This document shows, piece by piece, positions 1 to 12,400 of a DNA stretch of 38,332 nt. A model generated the notes under the pieces. The model made no database searches. It saw nothing but the letters and a program-made list of their open reading frames with translations, and was not told the DNA's origin. Every line of letters begins with the position of its first letter. Positions within the stretch are counted from its first letter, which is position 1. The translations under genes and the position numbers were made by a program. Source of the stretch: Acanthaster planci (Eukaryota > Echinodermata > Asteroidea > Valvatida > Acanthasteridae); contig NW_019091726.1 of assembly GCF_001949145.1 (NCBI RefSeq), positions 100,193 through 138,524 of the forward strand. The letters run 5' to 3'.

Positions 1-786
1 ACTAGAGTCCTCCGTTCGTGACATAATCCCCCCTTGTGTGTACATAGCCGCTCATGTGCATGTGAGGTTTATTAAATAATTTTGTGGGATTGCCCCGCCC
101 GCTGTTGGTGGGTACTTCGGTGTTCGTCGACCGGCGGGCGACAGCGAGTGTCGCCGCCACACTATGTATCCATCAACAATGGTAGACTGACAAACCATCA
201 ACAGTGAAAGAGGTAAATTGAAAGACCTTTTTTGCATGAAAACTGGAAATTTTCTATGCACTTTTCCCTTTTTGTCTTTTCTTGTTTTTTCCATTCTTGT
301 TTTTTTTTCATTTTGTTATTTGCCTCTCATAACACCCACAATTTGGGATGTACATGTACATGTACTGTACTTCATAACCACAATTTAGTCATGAAGTACA
401 TTATACATGTATGTACATCCCATCAACAGATATCTTTCACTAAACGGAATTCCAGGCCCTGAAGAACTGTTCCGTAAAGAGACTACACAATTTAAATAAG
501 CTTTTGAAGTTGATTCGGTCTTGGAAGAATTGAATTAGTATCACTGCCTTAGAGTACTGAAAGTTACATAGTGTCTCTTTAATGAAACCCACATTCAAAT
601 TCACACGACACACCTATGCACACATACAAGAAATGCAAACAAACCTTTGACTGTGACCTTTGGCTACACAGTACCGTACATGTACACACTAGTATGCAAA
701 GTATAATGTGCACAAGTGGATTTCTAAACAGCTATTGTATACATGTACTGTATACATGCCTTTCTAGCCCACATATGTGCATGTAC
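1..786. other. Non-coding sequence upstream of the TRIM gene
   Basis: I see no convincing coding sequence here. The first 200 bases are CpG- and GC-richer than what follows and contain a small hairpin at about 137-155 (GGCGACA, 5-base loop, TGTCGCC). Palindromic acatgtacatgt tracts occur near 350-365. The later part could hold the promoter and first untranslated exon of the TRIM gene, because good splice donors (CAG/GTAAGT) follow at 789/790 and 904/905, but no promoter element is clear enough to call. Confidence 0.5.
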
Positions 787-909
787 CAGGTAAGTACTGT
801 TGAACAAGAACACTCCTCTTACAGTGTTCTGCCAGTCAGTTTTGTGTGTTTCGACTGCACTGGGTTTGAAAAGGGGTCAGCATTTTGAGGCAGACAAATC
901 TCAGGTAAG
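787..909 (+). other. Candidate 5'-UTR exon ends (two splice donors) of the TRIM gene
   Basis: Two strong consensus donors, CAG/GTAAGT, lie at 789/790 and 904/905 on the same strand as the TRIM ORF. Either could end an untranslated leader exon that splices to the acceptor at 1481/1482 just before the TRIM start codon. Seen directly: the donor sequences. Inferred: their use. The 5' end of the leader exon cannot be placed. Confidence 0.4.
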
Positions 910-1510
910 TTTTCCACAAGTGAAACTACACGTACACATGCACTACTTACTCAATTGAGAATCCGCATGTTTGAGGAATATTGGCAAGTGTGTTAATTTC
1001 AGAAACATTTCATGAAAATTTTAATTTGAAGGACATACCGGTAGATGTTCATAAGTCAATGATTACAACAGAGTGCCTGTGCTCATTAAGGGCAATTTGA
1101 AACTACCACAAAATTAGCTTTAAATTTGATATACGATTTTATTGATTGACACAAGGAAATGAAATGAAAAAAATCATTGTATGAATAATGTGTCTTCTGA
1201 TTATTACTTATCGAACGTGCATTTACTTGAAAGTCTCAACCAAGACAGAGATTTTGAATATATTGTGAATGGAAATCAACATGTATCACTGAAAAAGATT
1301 TCTTGCTGTTAACTTGCTTCATAATGCTACTGTACCTGACAAAGAGGTTTTACTTGGAGTGAATAAAAAATATCAGCTCTAAGTCTTTCAAAGGTGTCAC
1401 TTATTTTTACACCGATTGTCCAAGAATTATGTTATATTTAACTTGACAGTTATGCCTTCTCTACTTGTTTATTTTTTACAGATCTGTGGTTTGATCTACT
1501 CCCAGTGACC

Positions 1511-2410
1511 ATGGCATCCAATGCTCCCTCTCAATCACTCAATAAATCTGTCAGAAAGGATCAGTTCATTTGTGGAATCTGCAATAACCAGTTTCAAGAT
1601 CCCAAAATACTTGACTGCTTACACAGTTTCTGCTTGGTGTGTATTCAAATTCTCAGCCAGAGACAAGATAATGTGACTGTGATAAAGTGCCCTACATGTA
1701 AATGCAAGACCCAGGTGAAAGAGATTGAAGATCTGTGTTCTAGTCTGACACTCAGTGCCCTGCTAGAAGAGGTTCAAATACAAGAACAGCTGCAAGGTCA
1801 AGGGTCAGAGATTAAATGTCAATCCTGTGATGGGATGAATCCCGCCATTTCTAGATGCATGGACTGTGGTAATTTCCTTTGTCAAGAATGTCATATGGCA
1901 CATGAAACGATGACCCATCTGAAATCACATGAAATGTTCACAATGGCACAGTTTAAGTCTGGAGAGGTAGTCTACAAGAGTAAACTCAGAGAATTTACCC
2001 CAAAATGCAAAGTTCACAGTGAGCAAGATTTAAACATATACTGTAACACGTGTGAGCAACTGATATGCTCAAAATGTTCCATCCTTGATCACTGTTGTAA
2101 GGGACACTCACTTGTTAGTCCAGATGAAGCTATGGAGAAATGCAAACAAGACATCACAGAACTCCTTGCAAAAGCAGAAAAAACTAAAGTAGCTCTGAGC
2201 TATGCCAAGAAGGAAACACATGAATCTCTCGAGCAACTAGACTCAAACTTTGAAGAGATTATGAAGAAAATCTCTCAGAAGGCTGAACAGGAAATAGCTT
2301 TGGTGAGAGAGCAGGAGCAGAGATTGAAGCAAGAAGCACAGAGGATTTACAATGATGCTTTGTTTCTGAACAGCATGGAATTCAATCCAAAGAAAAATCA
2401 GAGACATTAA
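1511..2410 (+). CDS. TRIM-family RING/B-box protein without a C-terminal domain
   Basis: A 299-residue protein in one exon. The start is the ATG at 1511 in an excellent Kozak context (GTGACCATGG); the exon begins at 1482 after a pyrimidine-rich tract ending in TTTTTTACAG, so the first intron lies in the 5' UTR. A C3HC4 RING finger spans about residues 21-63 (C21, C24, C36, H38, C41, C44, C60, C63), followed by two B-box type zinc-binding regions (about 103-145 and 163-206) and a charged, heptad-like coiled coil (about 210-285). The protein then stops at ...NPKKNQRH with no NHL, filamin or SPRY domain, so it is a short TRIM. RING-B-box-coiled-coil proteins are usually E3 ubiquitin ligases, often in innate immunity or differentiation; target and role here are unknown. 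Short, intron-poor TRIM genes form expanded families in several marine invertebrates. It could be a functional short TRIM or the 5' part of a gene with a lost C-terminal exon. Confidence 0.9.
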   Translation: MASNAPSQSLNKSVRKDQFICGICNNQFQDPKILDCLHSFCLVCIQILSQRQDNVTVIKCPTCKCKTQVKEIEDLCSSLTLSALLEEVQIQEQLQGQGSEIKCQSCDGMNPAISRCMDCGNFLCQECHMAHETMTHLKSHEMFTMAQFKSGEVVYKSKLREFTPKCKVHSEQDLNIYCNTCEQLICSKCSILDHCCKGHSLVSPDEAMEKCKQDITELLAKAEKTKVALSYAKKETHESLEQLDSNFEEIMKKISQKAEQEIALVREQEQRLKQEAQRIYNDALFLNSMEFNPKKNQRH

Positions 2411-3399
2411 GCTGTTGGTGTTACTTTTAGGACACATTAAAACAATATTACTTGTACAATAAGTGCTACGATGATCATACAAGAGCAAACTCTGTGCACT
2501 TTTGAAACAAATGATACAACTATATGAATATTTGTGGCTTTGAATTGTGAAATGGGAAGAATACCGGTAATGTTGCTTGGTAAAATCTGGACTATTCAAA
2601 GTAATAAGGCAACTTAACCAAGTAAAACAGGCAAGTCCACATTTTATCTTGAGTTGATAACATCCTCCATCCCTCTCTGAGCTGTTCCATATTCGTATAT
2701 TCTATCACATTCATTCACTCGTACCACATATGTTTGAAGTGTCAATAACTTGTAGTGCATGTAATCAATTTGTAAATTTATAAGCACGAAGTCAATGAAA
2801 ACTACATGTGGGTAGGAATATTCATGTACCGGTAGGTGTGTTGTAAATATTCCAAAGCTTACCATGGTCACAAGTACACAGATTAACTGTGATTGTAAAA
2901 GGTCTGTTTTCATTAATTTTAAATTGAATTTAAAAATATCTGGGACAGTTTTTTATTCCTATTGGTGAAAACACATCACATGACCGTGTATTAACATTTG
3001 ATTATGCTTGATGTGATTTGGTAATGCCTGCAGCATAAAAGATGTGCTGAAATCTGGATAGGAAACAGTTTAATCCATTCTGATTGGTCAAGAGTGTGTG
3101 CGCCAATTGGTCAAGAGTCTGTTTGCCCATTGGTCAAGAGTCTGTAAGTGCACAGCATGTGGAACTCGCCACGCTCGCCCTAAGTCCATATTAAAAAACA
3201 TTCTTTTGGACTAATTGCACAAGGAATATACTATTAACTGGACGAGGATGTTTGGGAAACTAAAAGTCAACTTCTTGAAGAAAATTTCCTTTGACTCTCT
3301 GACTAACATAGTATTTATGAACGGGAATAACTATGTGCTTGTTGGTTGTTTTTTCTTTTGAGGCCGGCTCAGGAGAATGAACACTGGTAATGACCTCAC
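2411..3399. other. TRIM 3' flank and non-coding interval
   Basis: No coding sequence is supported on either strand. It holds the probable TRIM 3' UTR and a 23-bp tandem triplet at 3083-3150. I specifically looked on the - strand for the next PRKDC exon, which should encode the region corresponding to the conserved DFSAFINLVEF segment of vertebrate DNA-PKcs, and did not find it. Confidence 0.6.
3083..3150. repeat. Three 23-bp direct repeats, each starting with ATTGGTCAAGAGT
   Basis: ATTGGTCAAGAGT begins at 3083, 3106 and 3129, an exact 23-bp period. The second half of each unit varies (GTGTGCGCCA, CTGTTTGCCC, CTGTAAGTG). Each copy carries ATTGG, the reverse complement of the CCAAT box, so on the - strand this is three CCAAT motifs about two helical turns apart. 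It may be only a small tandem repeat; a regulatory role is inference. Confidence 0.8.
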
Positions 3400-3430
3400 C
3401 TGTGGCTCGGGCACTAGTCATGTCCATTAC
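3400..3430 (-). CDS. PRKDC: PRKDC candidate exon 17 (31 nt; 3' end uncertain)
   Basis: After a TTTTCTGTTCTT tract and an acceptor AG, the frame continues from exon 16 in phase 0 as [11 protein letters not shown] and meets a consensus donor, CAG/GTGAGG, at 3400/3399. This corresponds to the poorly conserved linker after LDLT in vertebrate DNA-PKcs, so homology cannot confirm it. The frame stays open to a stop near 3260, so a longer exon is possible. It is the last piece of PRKDC I can propose in this window. Confidence 0.45.
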
Positions 3431-6400
3431 CTGAGCTGGTTGTATAAGAACAGAAAAGCACATATTCATTTCCTTACTAAAATAATGACATTTTTACTGA
3501 TAGAGAAGACATTCCACGAACACATATACATGTACATATACCGATACATGTAATTACCTGATCTTGCAGTTCGGTTGTGTCCTTATTGGAGGTCAAGTCC
3601 AATTTACTCAGAATCTTCAAGATGGAAAAGATTAACTCATCATACAGGATTATATGGATCTTCCGTCGGTCAGCATAGTTCATCCCCATAGCTTGGACTT
3701 CCTGATGGTTGATAATACACACAGAAAGTATGTCAAATGCTTGTCTGATTTCTATGAATAGCCATGTAATTGGCAACACAGGCCTACAGAAAGGGCCAAA
3801 CAAACTGTTACTGACATGCAGTTTAGTGCAAAGATGACAAGGTGCTACACGGTGTTTCAAAATAAAGGAAACCCAAATTCAACTATAATTTATAAGGAAC
3901 CTCATATTTCTTAATAAGCATTTTACATGTCTTCAGAAAGGCCAAAGGCCTGAATGTCTCCTTTCCAATGACACCTGGATCATGAGCTCAATGTCCCGGT
4001 TGAATGAGTAACAATGCATTGTTGACCAGCAGGTGAAATTTGCACTCTCACATGTTAGCATACACTATACAGTAAAGGATGCACATTTGAATGTGCTTAT
4101 TAAGCCAACATCAAACAAGTGCTTGTTTGGAGACATATAATGCATAATTTCAAAAATCTGCAGTTTTCCTACAAATTACGGTTGAATTTGGGCTTCCTTT
4201 GTTTTGATACACCCTGTATGCACTTTACATGCCTGGGTTGTGCATCCATGTTACGCCAATCAAATGAGTAGGTTACAGAATTTGCTTTTAACACTTAATA
4301 AGAGTATTCTCTTTCTGGAATTCAGTATTCAGGTATTGTTTCGGTATTGTTTTCAGACAAAAATGGGTAAACAAACTGCACAGATATTACAGGTATGAGC
4401 GTACACACATTTCGCTGCGGGGTATAACTTTGGAATGTAGGCTGTGTGAATTATAAGCTTTACCACACAAAAACCTGCAAATTAAGATTTAAAGTTGATG
4501 TATTAGCCGCACTAGCATAGCGGCGCAAACGATGTCCAACCACACAAGTCATCATGCTGTATGATGAAGCACTCGTACATGTAGATTCCATGAATGTTGT
4601 GCACTTAAATGTTCACTTGACTTTCCTCATAGTGTTGCCAAACCACTTTGTTGAAAAACTTCATATATATCCATTGGTCAAATACCGCTTCTATAATATT
4701 CATGATACAGACTTTTGAACCTTTGTAAACAATTTCAGTGTCACGAAATGTTGTCCGACATTCAAACATGCCAGCGTCGGGGAACTGGTAAGAATTCAGC
4801 CAAGTATCCTTAAAAGTGGCGCTCCTGAAAAAATCTTGAAAAATCCCACAAAAATATTTTATCTATGCAAATCGTTATTACCTCTACTTCAAAACCCAAC
4901 TGAAAGTTTGTAAGAAAATTACTGTTGTATGTTTGGATGCATTTTCAAAGAGGAAACTGGCCAAAAAAGGTTAATTAGAACTTTGCATCAGTTACGCAAA
5001 AATGAGATTTATGAATTACAATGTAGAATATTAGGTGGTTTATTAAATCTTACTTTTTGTAAAATCTGAGGTAAAAGTTATTGCTGCAATAAGAGACAAG
5101 GTACATGTATACCATGTTAGAGGCTCTGCCACATTAGGGTTCATCCCAAGAAGTTCCGTTGAGAAGAGTGAACATAGACAGTAACCAACAAAACATGACT
5201 TGTCTGGCCCTCTGGAGTGCTGTGCCATCAGCATGAGTGGCCGAAGCTGAGGCATGGTGTCTGTAACTGATTTCAGTCTATAAATGCTACAGTACAAGCT
5301 GCCTAGAAGATAAGCCACCGGGACATTTTTCAGCCTGAAAATCAACATATTAAGCCAAGGCCTATCGGTACATTCCAAAAATTACAGTATGAGGAATCAG
5401 GTACAGTATAGTTACAGTGAAGAATTAAAGAAAGCACTTGGCATCATGCCACATAGAACATGTATAGTGTGGGTGAGTTGGCATCCAGTTACCTTGACAG
5501 TGCCAATGCTTCATATTGTGTATATACAATGCTACGGTACCAAACAACATGTAGCTTATGAAGTTTGATACATGTACTTGATACCATGATCAGAAGGCAG
5601 CTCAAACAGTGACAATCACGTCAGCTGTTGATACCATGATTAGAACTTAGAAGGCAGCTCAAACAGTGACAAGCACGTCAGCTGTTGATACCATGATCAG
5701 AAGACAGCTCAAACAATGACAATCACCTCAGCTGTTGATATCATGATCAGAAGGCAGTTCAAACAGTGACAATCACGTCAGCTGTTAATACCATGATTGG
5801 AACTTAGAAGGCACTTCAAACAATGACAATCACGTCAGCTGTTGATATCATGATCAGAAGGCAGTTCAAACAGTGACAATCATGTCAGCTGTTAATACCA
5901 TGATCACAAGGCAGTTCAAACAGTGACAATCATGTCAGCTGTTGATATCATGATCAGAAGGCAGTTCAAACAGTGACAATCACGTCAGCTGTTAATAACA
6001 TGATCAGAAGGCAGTTCAAACATTGACAATCACGTCAGCTGTTAATACCATGATCAGAACTTAGAAGGCAGTTCAAACAGTGACAATCACGTCAGCTGTT
6101 AATAACATGATCAGAAGGCAGTTCAAACAGTGACAATCACGTCAGCTGTTAATACCATGATCAGAACTTAGAAGGCAGTTCAAACAGTGACAATCACGTC
6201 AGCTGTTGATATCATGATCAGAAGGCAGCTCAAACAGTGACAATCATGTCAGCTGTTGATACCATGATCAGAAGGCAGCTCAAACAGTGACAATCACGTC
6301 AGCTGTTGATACCATGATCAGAACTTAGAAAGCACTTCAAACAATGACAATCACGTCAGTTGTTGATGCCACGATCAGAAGGCAGCTCAAACTGTGACAA

Positions 6401-9400
6401 TCATGTCAGCTGTTCTTGCATAAGCAGGATAACTAGTGTGGTTATTAGCCATGGAGTAATGTTCAAAATAGACAAGTATTACATACATGAAATACAAATA
6501 TGTCAAGTACAGGTCATTCAGAAATTGAACTGTCCAGTAAGCGGTGTCACCTTGGGACCTGAAAAAATAACAGAACTATGACTTGGAACTGAACCAAAAG
6601 AACCACACATGTACATGTGAGTGCATGCACAATTAGCCTGTACATTGTCAAAGTCAAGGCAAATTAGTATACTTTTCAAAAAAGGTTAAGGACCACTTTT
6701 TTCTTAACTTGTAATTTTGCAAGCAATGAGTGGGTTTTAGTTCTTTCATTTGTTGTCTAGATCCTGCTCTCATTGGAAAAAAGTTTCAAAATATCAAATG
6801 CACATTTTCTCAAAATGGATAGTTTCAGGGAAATGTCACGACAAAATAAAAAGTGGTCCTTAACTTTTTTGAGTAGTGTAATTGTTATCGTGAACAGTAG
6901 GCACTTCAAGAAACAGCAAACATGTCAGACACATTACATATTTAAGATTTTAAGTTACCTTTACGTGGGTACTGTCTAGCAGACTGGCCCACAACTTCAC
7001 ATAATCTTTGTATGTGATGTGTCTGGCATCAGCCAATATATCAGCTTCAGTATCCTGATCATCATTTCCCAAGACTGGATGATCTATCGAGGGGCTTCCC
7101 TGCAGCCATAAATTAAAATTCAACTTTAATGCACTGTAGTAAAATTTAAAATCTTCAAACTAAGAAAACTAGTACCAACTCCTCCAGTATACAGGATCAT
7201 GTGACAAGGATTCTACAATCTTGGTGGCATCACATGATCCAAATGACTGTTGCTGAAGAAGCCTTGTTGGACGCCAGGAACAAGCTCCAACTGCTTCATC
7301 TAACTGAGAACAAAAACTTGCCAACTGAATTGACCTACAAGCTTCTTGACATGAACAGTTCCCTTACCTTAGCAGTTACATAGTATTTCATATTCTATTA
7401 GATTAACTGAATGAAGCAAGTCCCTTCACAAGTCAAGTTATAAGTCCAGTCACTTTCTTGTGAAAGGATAGACAAGTCACAAGTAACAGAGTGAAAACTG
7501 AATGGTTTTGTAGCATTTCATTACAGATTCAAAACTGCAGTTGGTGACTCATGACTGCATGACTTGTGCTGGACTTGTGATAGACATGGAAAGGTTTGTG
7601 GACACAACTAAAAAAATGCCAAGCAATGAACAAGCCACCAAGGATCTTACAGTCTAACATTCAGTAAGATTCACACGCAAATTAACTAAAATTGGATTTC
7701 TTACGTCAAGAACCACAGGGTGAGAGCAAGTCTGTACCAAAGCCTGATAAACTGAAAAAGGAACAAATGATTGAATTGATAATTAAAAATGACGCCAAAA
7801 GAGTGTTTTCATCTGTGAAAACCTTCTCCACCTTGTGTGAAAGATGTAAAAAATCTTTTCCTACACTAGGCACAGGGTTGTAAATAAAAATAAACATGTA
7901 CATCAGTATAAAAGCAAAAACCTGTTTTTAACATTTTTTCCATAACCAGTGATCCAAGGATTAATACAAAACCATTAGATGCCTAACATAGGCTGGAAAG
8001 AAGTGATATCTCACCCACTCTTGAAAGGAAATTCTTTAGTGTTGCACCTTTTGATGATAAGGCAATCAACACCAACAAGATGGCTTGATGACTTAAGTAT
8101 TGGTACTTATTAGGTACTCTGGGATAGCTGCTAACTTGAACGACGACAAGACGCTCTAGAGCTGCTTGGAATGAATCTGACAGCTTGAAATGAATAGGGA
8201 GAAATTAAATGTGTGATTAAAAAGCATACAACTTGATCTACTTAATGCTGTATTTTTGACCTTTTGTTTGAATCACAATCTTCACAGCAACAATGAAGGT
8301 GTCTCATAGTTTTAACTGATAACTTCAGTGAAAAAACCAAGGCCCCCAAACTACCACTGTAGGTTTTGTCAAGTTTTTGCTGAATCAGTACCAAACATTA
8401 TGAATTTGTGGTTAAACAAAGTTGTATTGAGGAAAAAGGCTAAGGGTGAGGGTGTTGGATTCAGTTTGCATCTGGACACCAAGCCGTGTTCCATGGAGAG
8501 ACTGGCTAGGGGTACCATATGTTGGACTGTGTTTGTTAGAGTTGGTATCATTTCTCTGTCAATCATATACTGCTGGGATTAATCCATACCAAATGACTCA
8601 AACTTCAACATTATTGGCCTGTTGAAGTTTATTCGGTCCAGTCATGTGTCAGTAATTACAATGACCCCTTGTAGATACAAGTTATATCCTTTGAACTTCA
8701 TCACGTGCTAGTACAAAAGCCGAAGGGATTAAGGTTAATACATGTATATTACCGGTTTATCAATTCAAGGAAAAATACACCGAGTCATCTTTCCTTTACT
8801 GCAAAAAAATCAATAAAAACAAAATGCAAATTCCAAATTTCATTTTCATTACAGTAAATATCATACAACTAAAACTACAAGACACTCAGAATATCACTAC
8901 CACGTCCAGCTGTCTCATGATGCTTGCAAGTGCCTCAAGGAAGTTAGGAAGCTGATTTAGTTTGTCATCAGAAACTTCTCCTTGCCTTATGAAAGAAAAG
9001 GAAATAAGATTAAGCTAGCCAAGAGGATGAGATTATGACATATCAGCAGTCACAATTGTAGCATGAGGTTCTGATGTCATCCTTAGTTACATATAAACTA
9101 ATACTGATTAACAGGAAGAACTTGGACATACATAGAGTTATTCAAGTGTGAGATATGGTATTGTTCAAGTACTGGTGCCATTACATTCTGCAGTAATAGA
9201 TTTGAATAAATAGTTTACAGATGGATGTGGTTTTTCTGCTCTTTCATTTTTGAACACTTTCAACAATCATTTTAAACTGACTTACTGAAGATACAGCTGT
9301 TCACTCCTTTGAATCATTTCTGTAAACATGAACTTGACATCATCATCTGTCATAAACAACTTGCAAGGCTGGAACAGAATAAAGACTGCTTGATAGATAC

Positions 9401-12400
9401 ATTTATCATGGTTAATGTACAAATAATGAATGCTTGTGAGTGCAATGATAAGAATAATTCCAAGAGAAGAGAGATGAAATGTTCGATACCATGATGCGAA
9501 GCGAGATGGAATCAAACATTTCATTTGTCAACGAAATTGTTCTCACTGTTGCACAAATGTGACACACTCATTATTTGTTTAATAAATATTTGCATAAATC
9601 CTTTTCTGTTGGAAGAACAAATAGATTCTCACTGGTGAATTAATGTCCATCATTTTGCGAAACAGATTCACGTACAAAGCACAACCCAATGTACCACGCA
9701 ATGTTTGAATGGTTTTTGTCCCTACATTACACTGCTCCTTACTGGGAATGAGGTACATGAAATGGGGGTAGGAACCAGTCGACTGAATGAAGTCCTATTC
9801 ACTGGGTGTCATTGACTAAAACCAATAAATGAAGTGATCGAGAATCATGAGGGGAGTTATGCAGTCATGGCAGTATTGTATAAAATGTAAATTTAAGTTA
9901 TTCGTTCGTCCAAATTGAATTGTACTCAGTTGAATTCCTTAACCCAAACATTAAAATTCTTGGCAATAACATCCGAATATAAGTCCTTGTAGCGAATTGG
10001 AATCATGGACATAAACTAGGATGTCAACTTACAGCAGCAAAGTATCCATATCCTCTGACAGCTGAAGAAAGAGCTCTTGTATCACTTTGAGGATTGTCAA
10101 TAATGTCACGGAATCGCTTCACAAAGAACTGCCAACAAAAATGGAACACAGCAAATGTTAATGATATAAAAAAAAATCTAGTATGACTACTTACTTCATG
10201 TCTACTGTCTGTTGAGATGTCAGAAACAAATAATATTATTACAATGTGCAGTCTGATTGATTTCTCCCCTAATGCTGTTGATGAGTTTTACAAAGTAGGT
10301 GTCTTTAGGACTGTGGACAACACTAAAAAGAAACATTGAATATGTCAGATAAGAAACTTTATGACCATGACTATCTAAAAATGACTGGAAGTGGGATAAT
10401 TTTTGGCTTAGAAACATTTGGGAAAATACATTTATGTGATAATCAGTACATGTAACAACCTAACTTGAAAATGAAAACAAACATCAGAAATACTGTACTG
10501 ACTCCCGAGAGTTATTTGTGCATTACTTCTCAATACAAGTCTTTGCAGTACTTCCAAGTCTTTACCTGAGTGGTATTTGATATAAAGCAGCCAAGTTCAA
10601 GTGCAGCACACATTTTACCTCCATAGGCCTGCCAGGCACTGGCATCTAAAGACTTGCCATCATTGCGCCATTATGTTTAAACACTGTCTGGACAATTGTT
10701 ATGAAGAAATGTTGGAGATTTGTATATACATGTATGGTCTCTAGCAATAACTAGTCATTTTTAGCAGTGTTGCATTCGAGTCCATCACAAGTCCCTGTAA
10801 TTCCCTGTAACACCATCACAAGTTACTCTGTTTTAAGCCAATTCACAAGCTATTTAAATGAGCTCTGACAAAAGCATTCTTTTGTCATTGTTCACCTTGT
10901 AACTTATGACTGGCCTTATAAAGGGACTTGTGACCGGACTTGTGAAGGGACTTGAGATGGACTCAAATACAACACTGCTTTTGGGCAGGGAGCACTACAT
11001 GTATCTGAGATGATGTCATCTCTTGCATGGTAATATTAACTGTCTGCATTGTTCCATCTACATTTATTACATGTACCATCAACTGCGGGCCTACTTACAT
11101 GTACCATGTCTAACACAATTTGGTTAAGAACACATCCTTATTTTAAGTTTATTTTCCCACATCGTACATGTACCCTGAACACAGTCACATCTTATGTCAC
11201 GAAGCCAGTTTTTAAAGAGTTTGTTTTGTTGAGTGACTTGTGGAAGTTTAGTTCTGCATCCCTTGGTTGGTTATACTTGTCAGTCTAGGGTCACAGGTTT
11301 GCCTTGGCGAGAAAATTGTTAATTGGTTTTTCTGGTCCTAGGGGTTTGTGGGATTGACGTCATCTCGTGGGTCCATTGTTTCATGTGGGTGTAAAAAAAC
11401 TAGATTGCTGCAGGGCAGAGCATTATTGCTTCCAACACAGAGCATTGGCTGTTTCGGGCATAGCCGAGATATTACTGGAGTGTTTTCAAAAAAAGCTTGG
11501 CCGATCCTTCAATTTTGCAGGCCAAAATTTGCTGTGATGGTTTGAACCAATTTCATATTCAATCATGCAGTTGCGAAAGCTTGCATGTTCTGTAATTTTT
11601 ATGTTATGAAGGGCATGCATGCACAGGCGCCTTTCCTGACCAGTCCGTAAACGGTGAGATGTGAAGATGACTGTAAGTAAAGTAAAATTTCATTGATTGA
11701 ATTCTTGTAAATATTTGCAATTACCAAATGGCAAAGTTATCACTGAAAAATTCCTTGTAAATAATTGTTAAGTTTTAACGACTGTATTAAAATATTTCCC
11801 CTATCTGATTTTGATGATGGAAATTGAGTTGAACAAGATACGGTGTGCTATTACCTTGTAGCTCGAGCCGAGTTTACTAGTCCGTCATTTGTATAGAAAA
11901 CGGACTACGAACGGAGTTGGATAAATGTTATAAATTGAGAATTTGATCATTGTAATTCCTCCTATCGACAACTTTAACTTTTAACAGTTATTTGTACATT
12001 GCTTAACGTAGAATTGAATTAGGCACTAAATGTGAAAAAATGATTTACGTAGATGACCAACTGATGAGCGTCAAGGTCACCAGCAGTTCCCTAGCCCACT
12101 CTCGCAGTGGAAGACTAGATGAGTCTAGGAGTTCCCTTGTTTTGGCTTGGTGCAGTGAGTCGACATGCTCAGAGACCATGCCTTATGGCCACAGCATTGT
12201 GACGTATGTTGGGCTTCCCCGGGGAATTGGTTTCAGCCAGGTGACAGGTGGGAGAGATATGAACTACATGTAAACTGTGCGGTGCCTAGGGTGCACATGT
12301 GCTGAATCCTAAGAAGAAATGGTGACAGGTGGGAGTATAATGATCTGAACTGTGAGGCTGTGCACATTTGCTGAGTTGTAAAGACTAGAGTGTGAAAAGA

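Larger units (their letters stand above)
3702..6958 (-). other. PRKDC intron 15 (about 3.3 kb)
   Basis: It holds a minisatellite at about 5578-6415 and an unexplained exon-like ORF at 5113-5334, both described separately. The remainder (3702-5112) is AT-rich with no recognised gene. Confidence 0.7.

Noticed and set aside
3260-3430. Longer version of PRKDC exon 17 reading to a stop near 3260
   Set aside because: It would end the protein after about 650 residues and ignores a consensus GTGAGG donor; kept only as an alternative.
5578-6415. CRISPR-like regular repeat array
   Set aside because: Units are directly abutting and nearly identical throughout with no unique spacers, in a eukaryotic intron: a minisatellite.
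7692-7883. A + strand 63-codon frame with a protein-like lysine-rich sequence
   Set aside because: It lies antisense across PRKDC exon 14, whose homology and splice phases are clear; no splice or homology support for the + strand frame.
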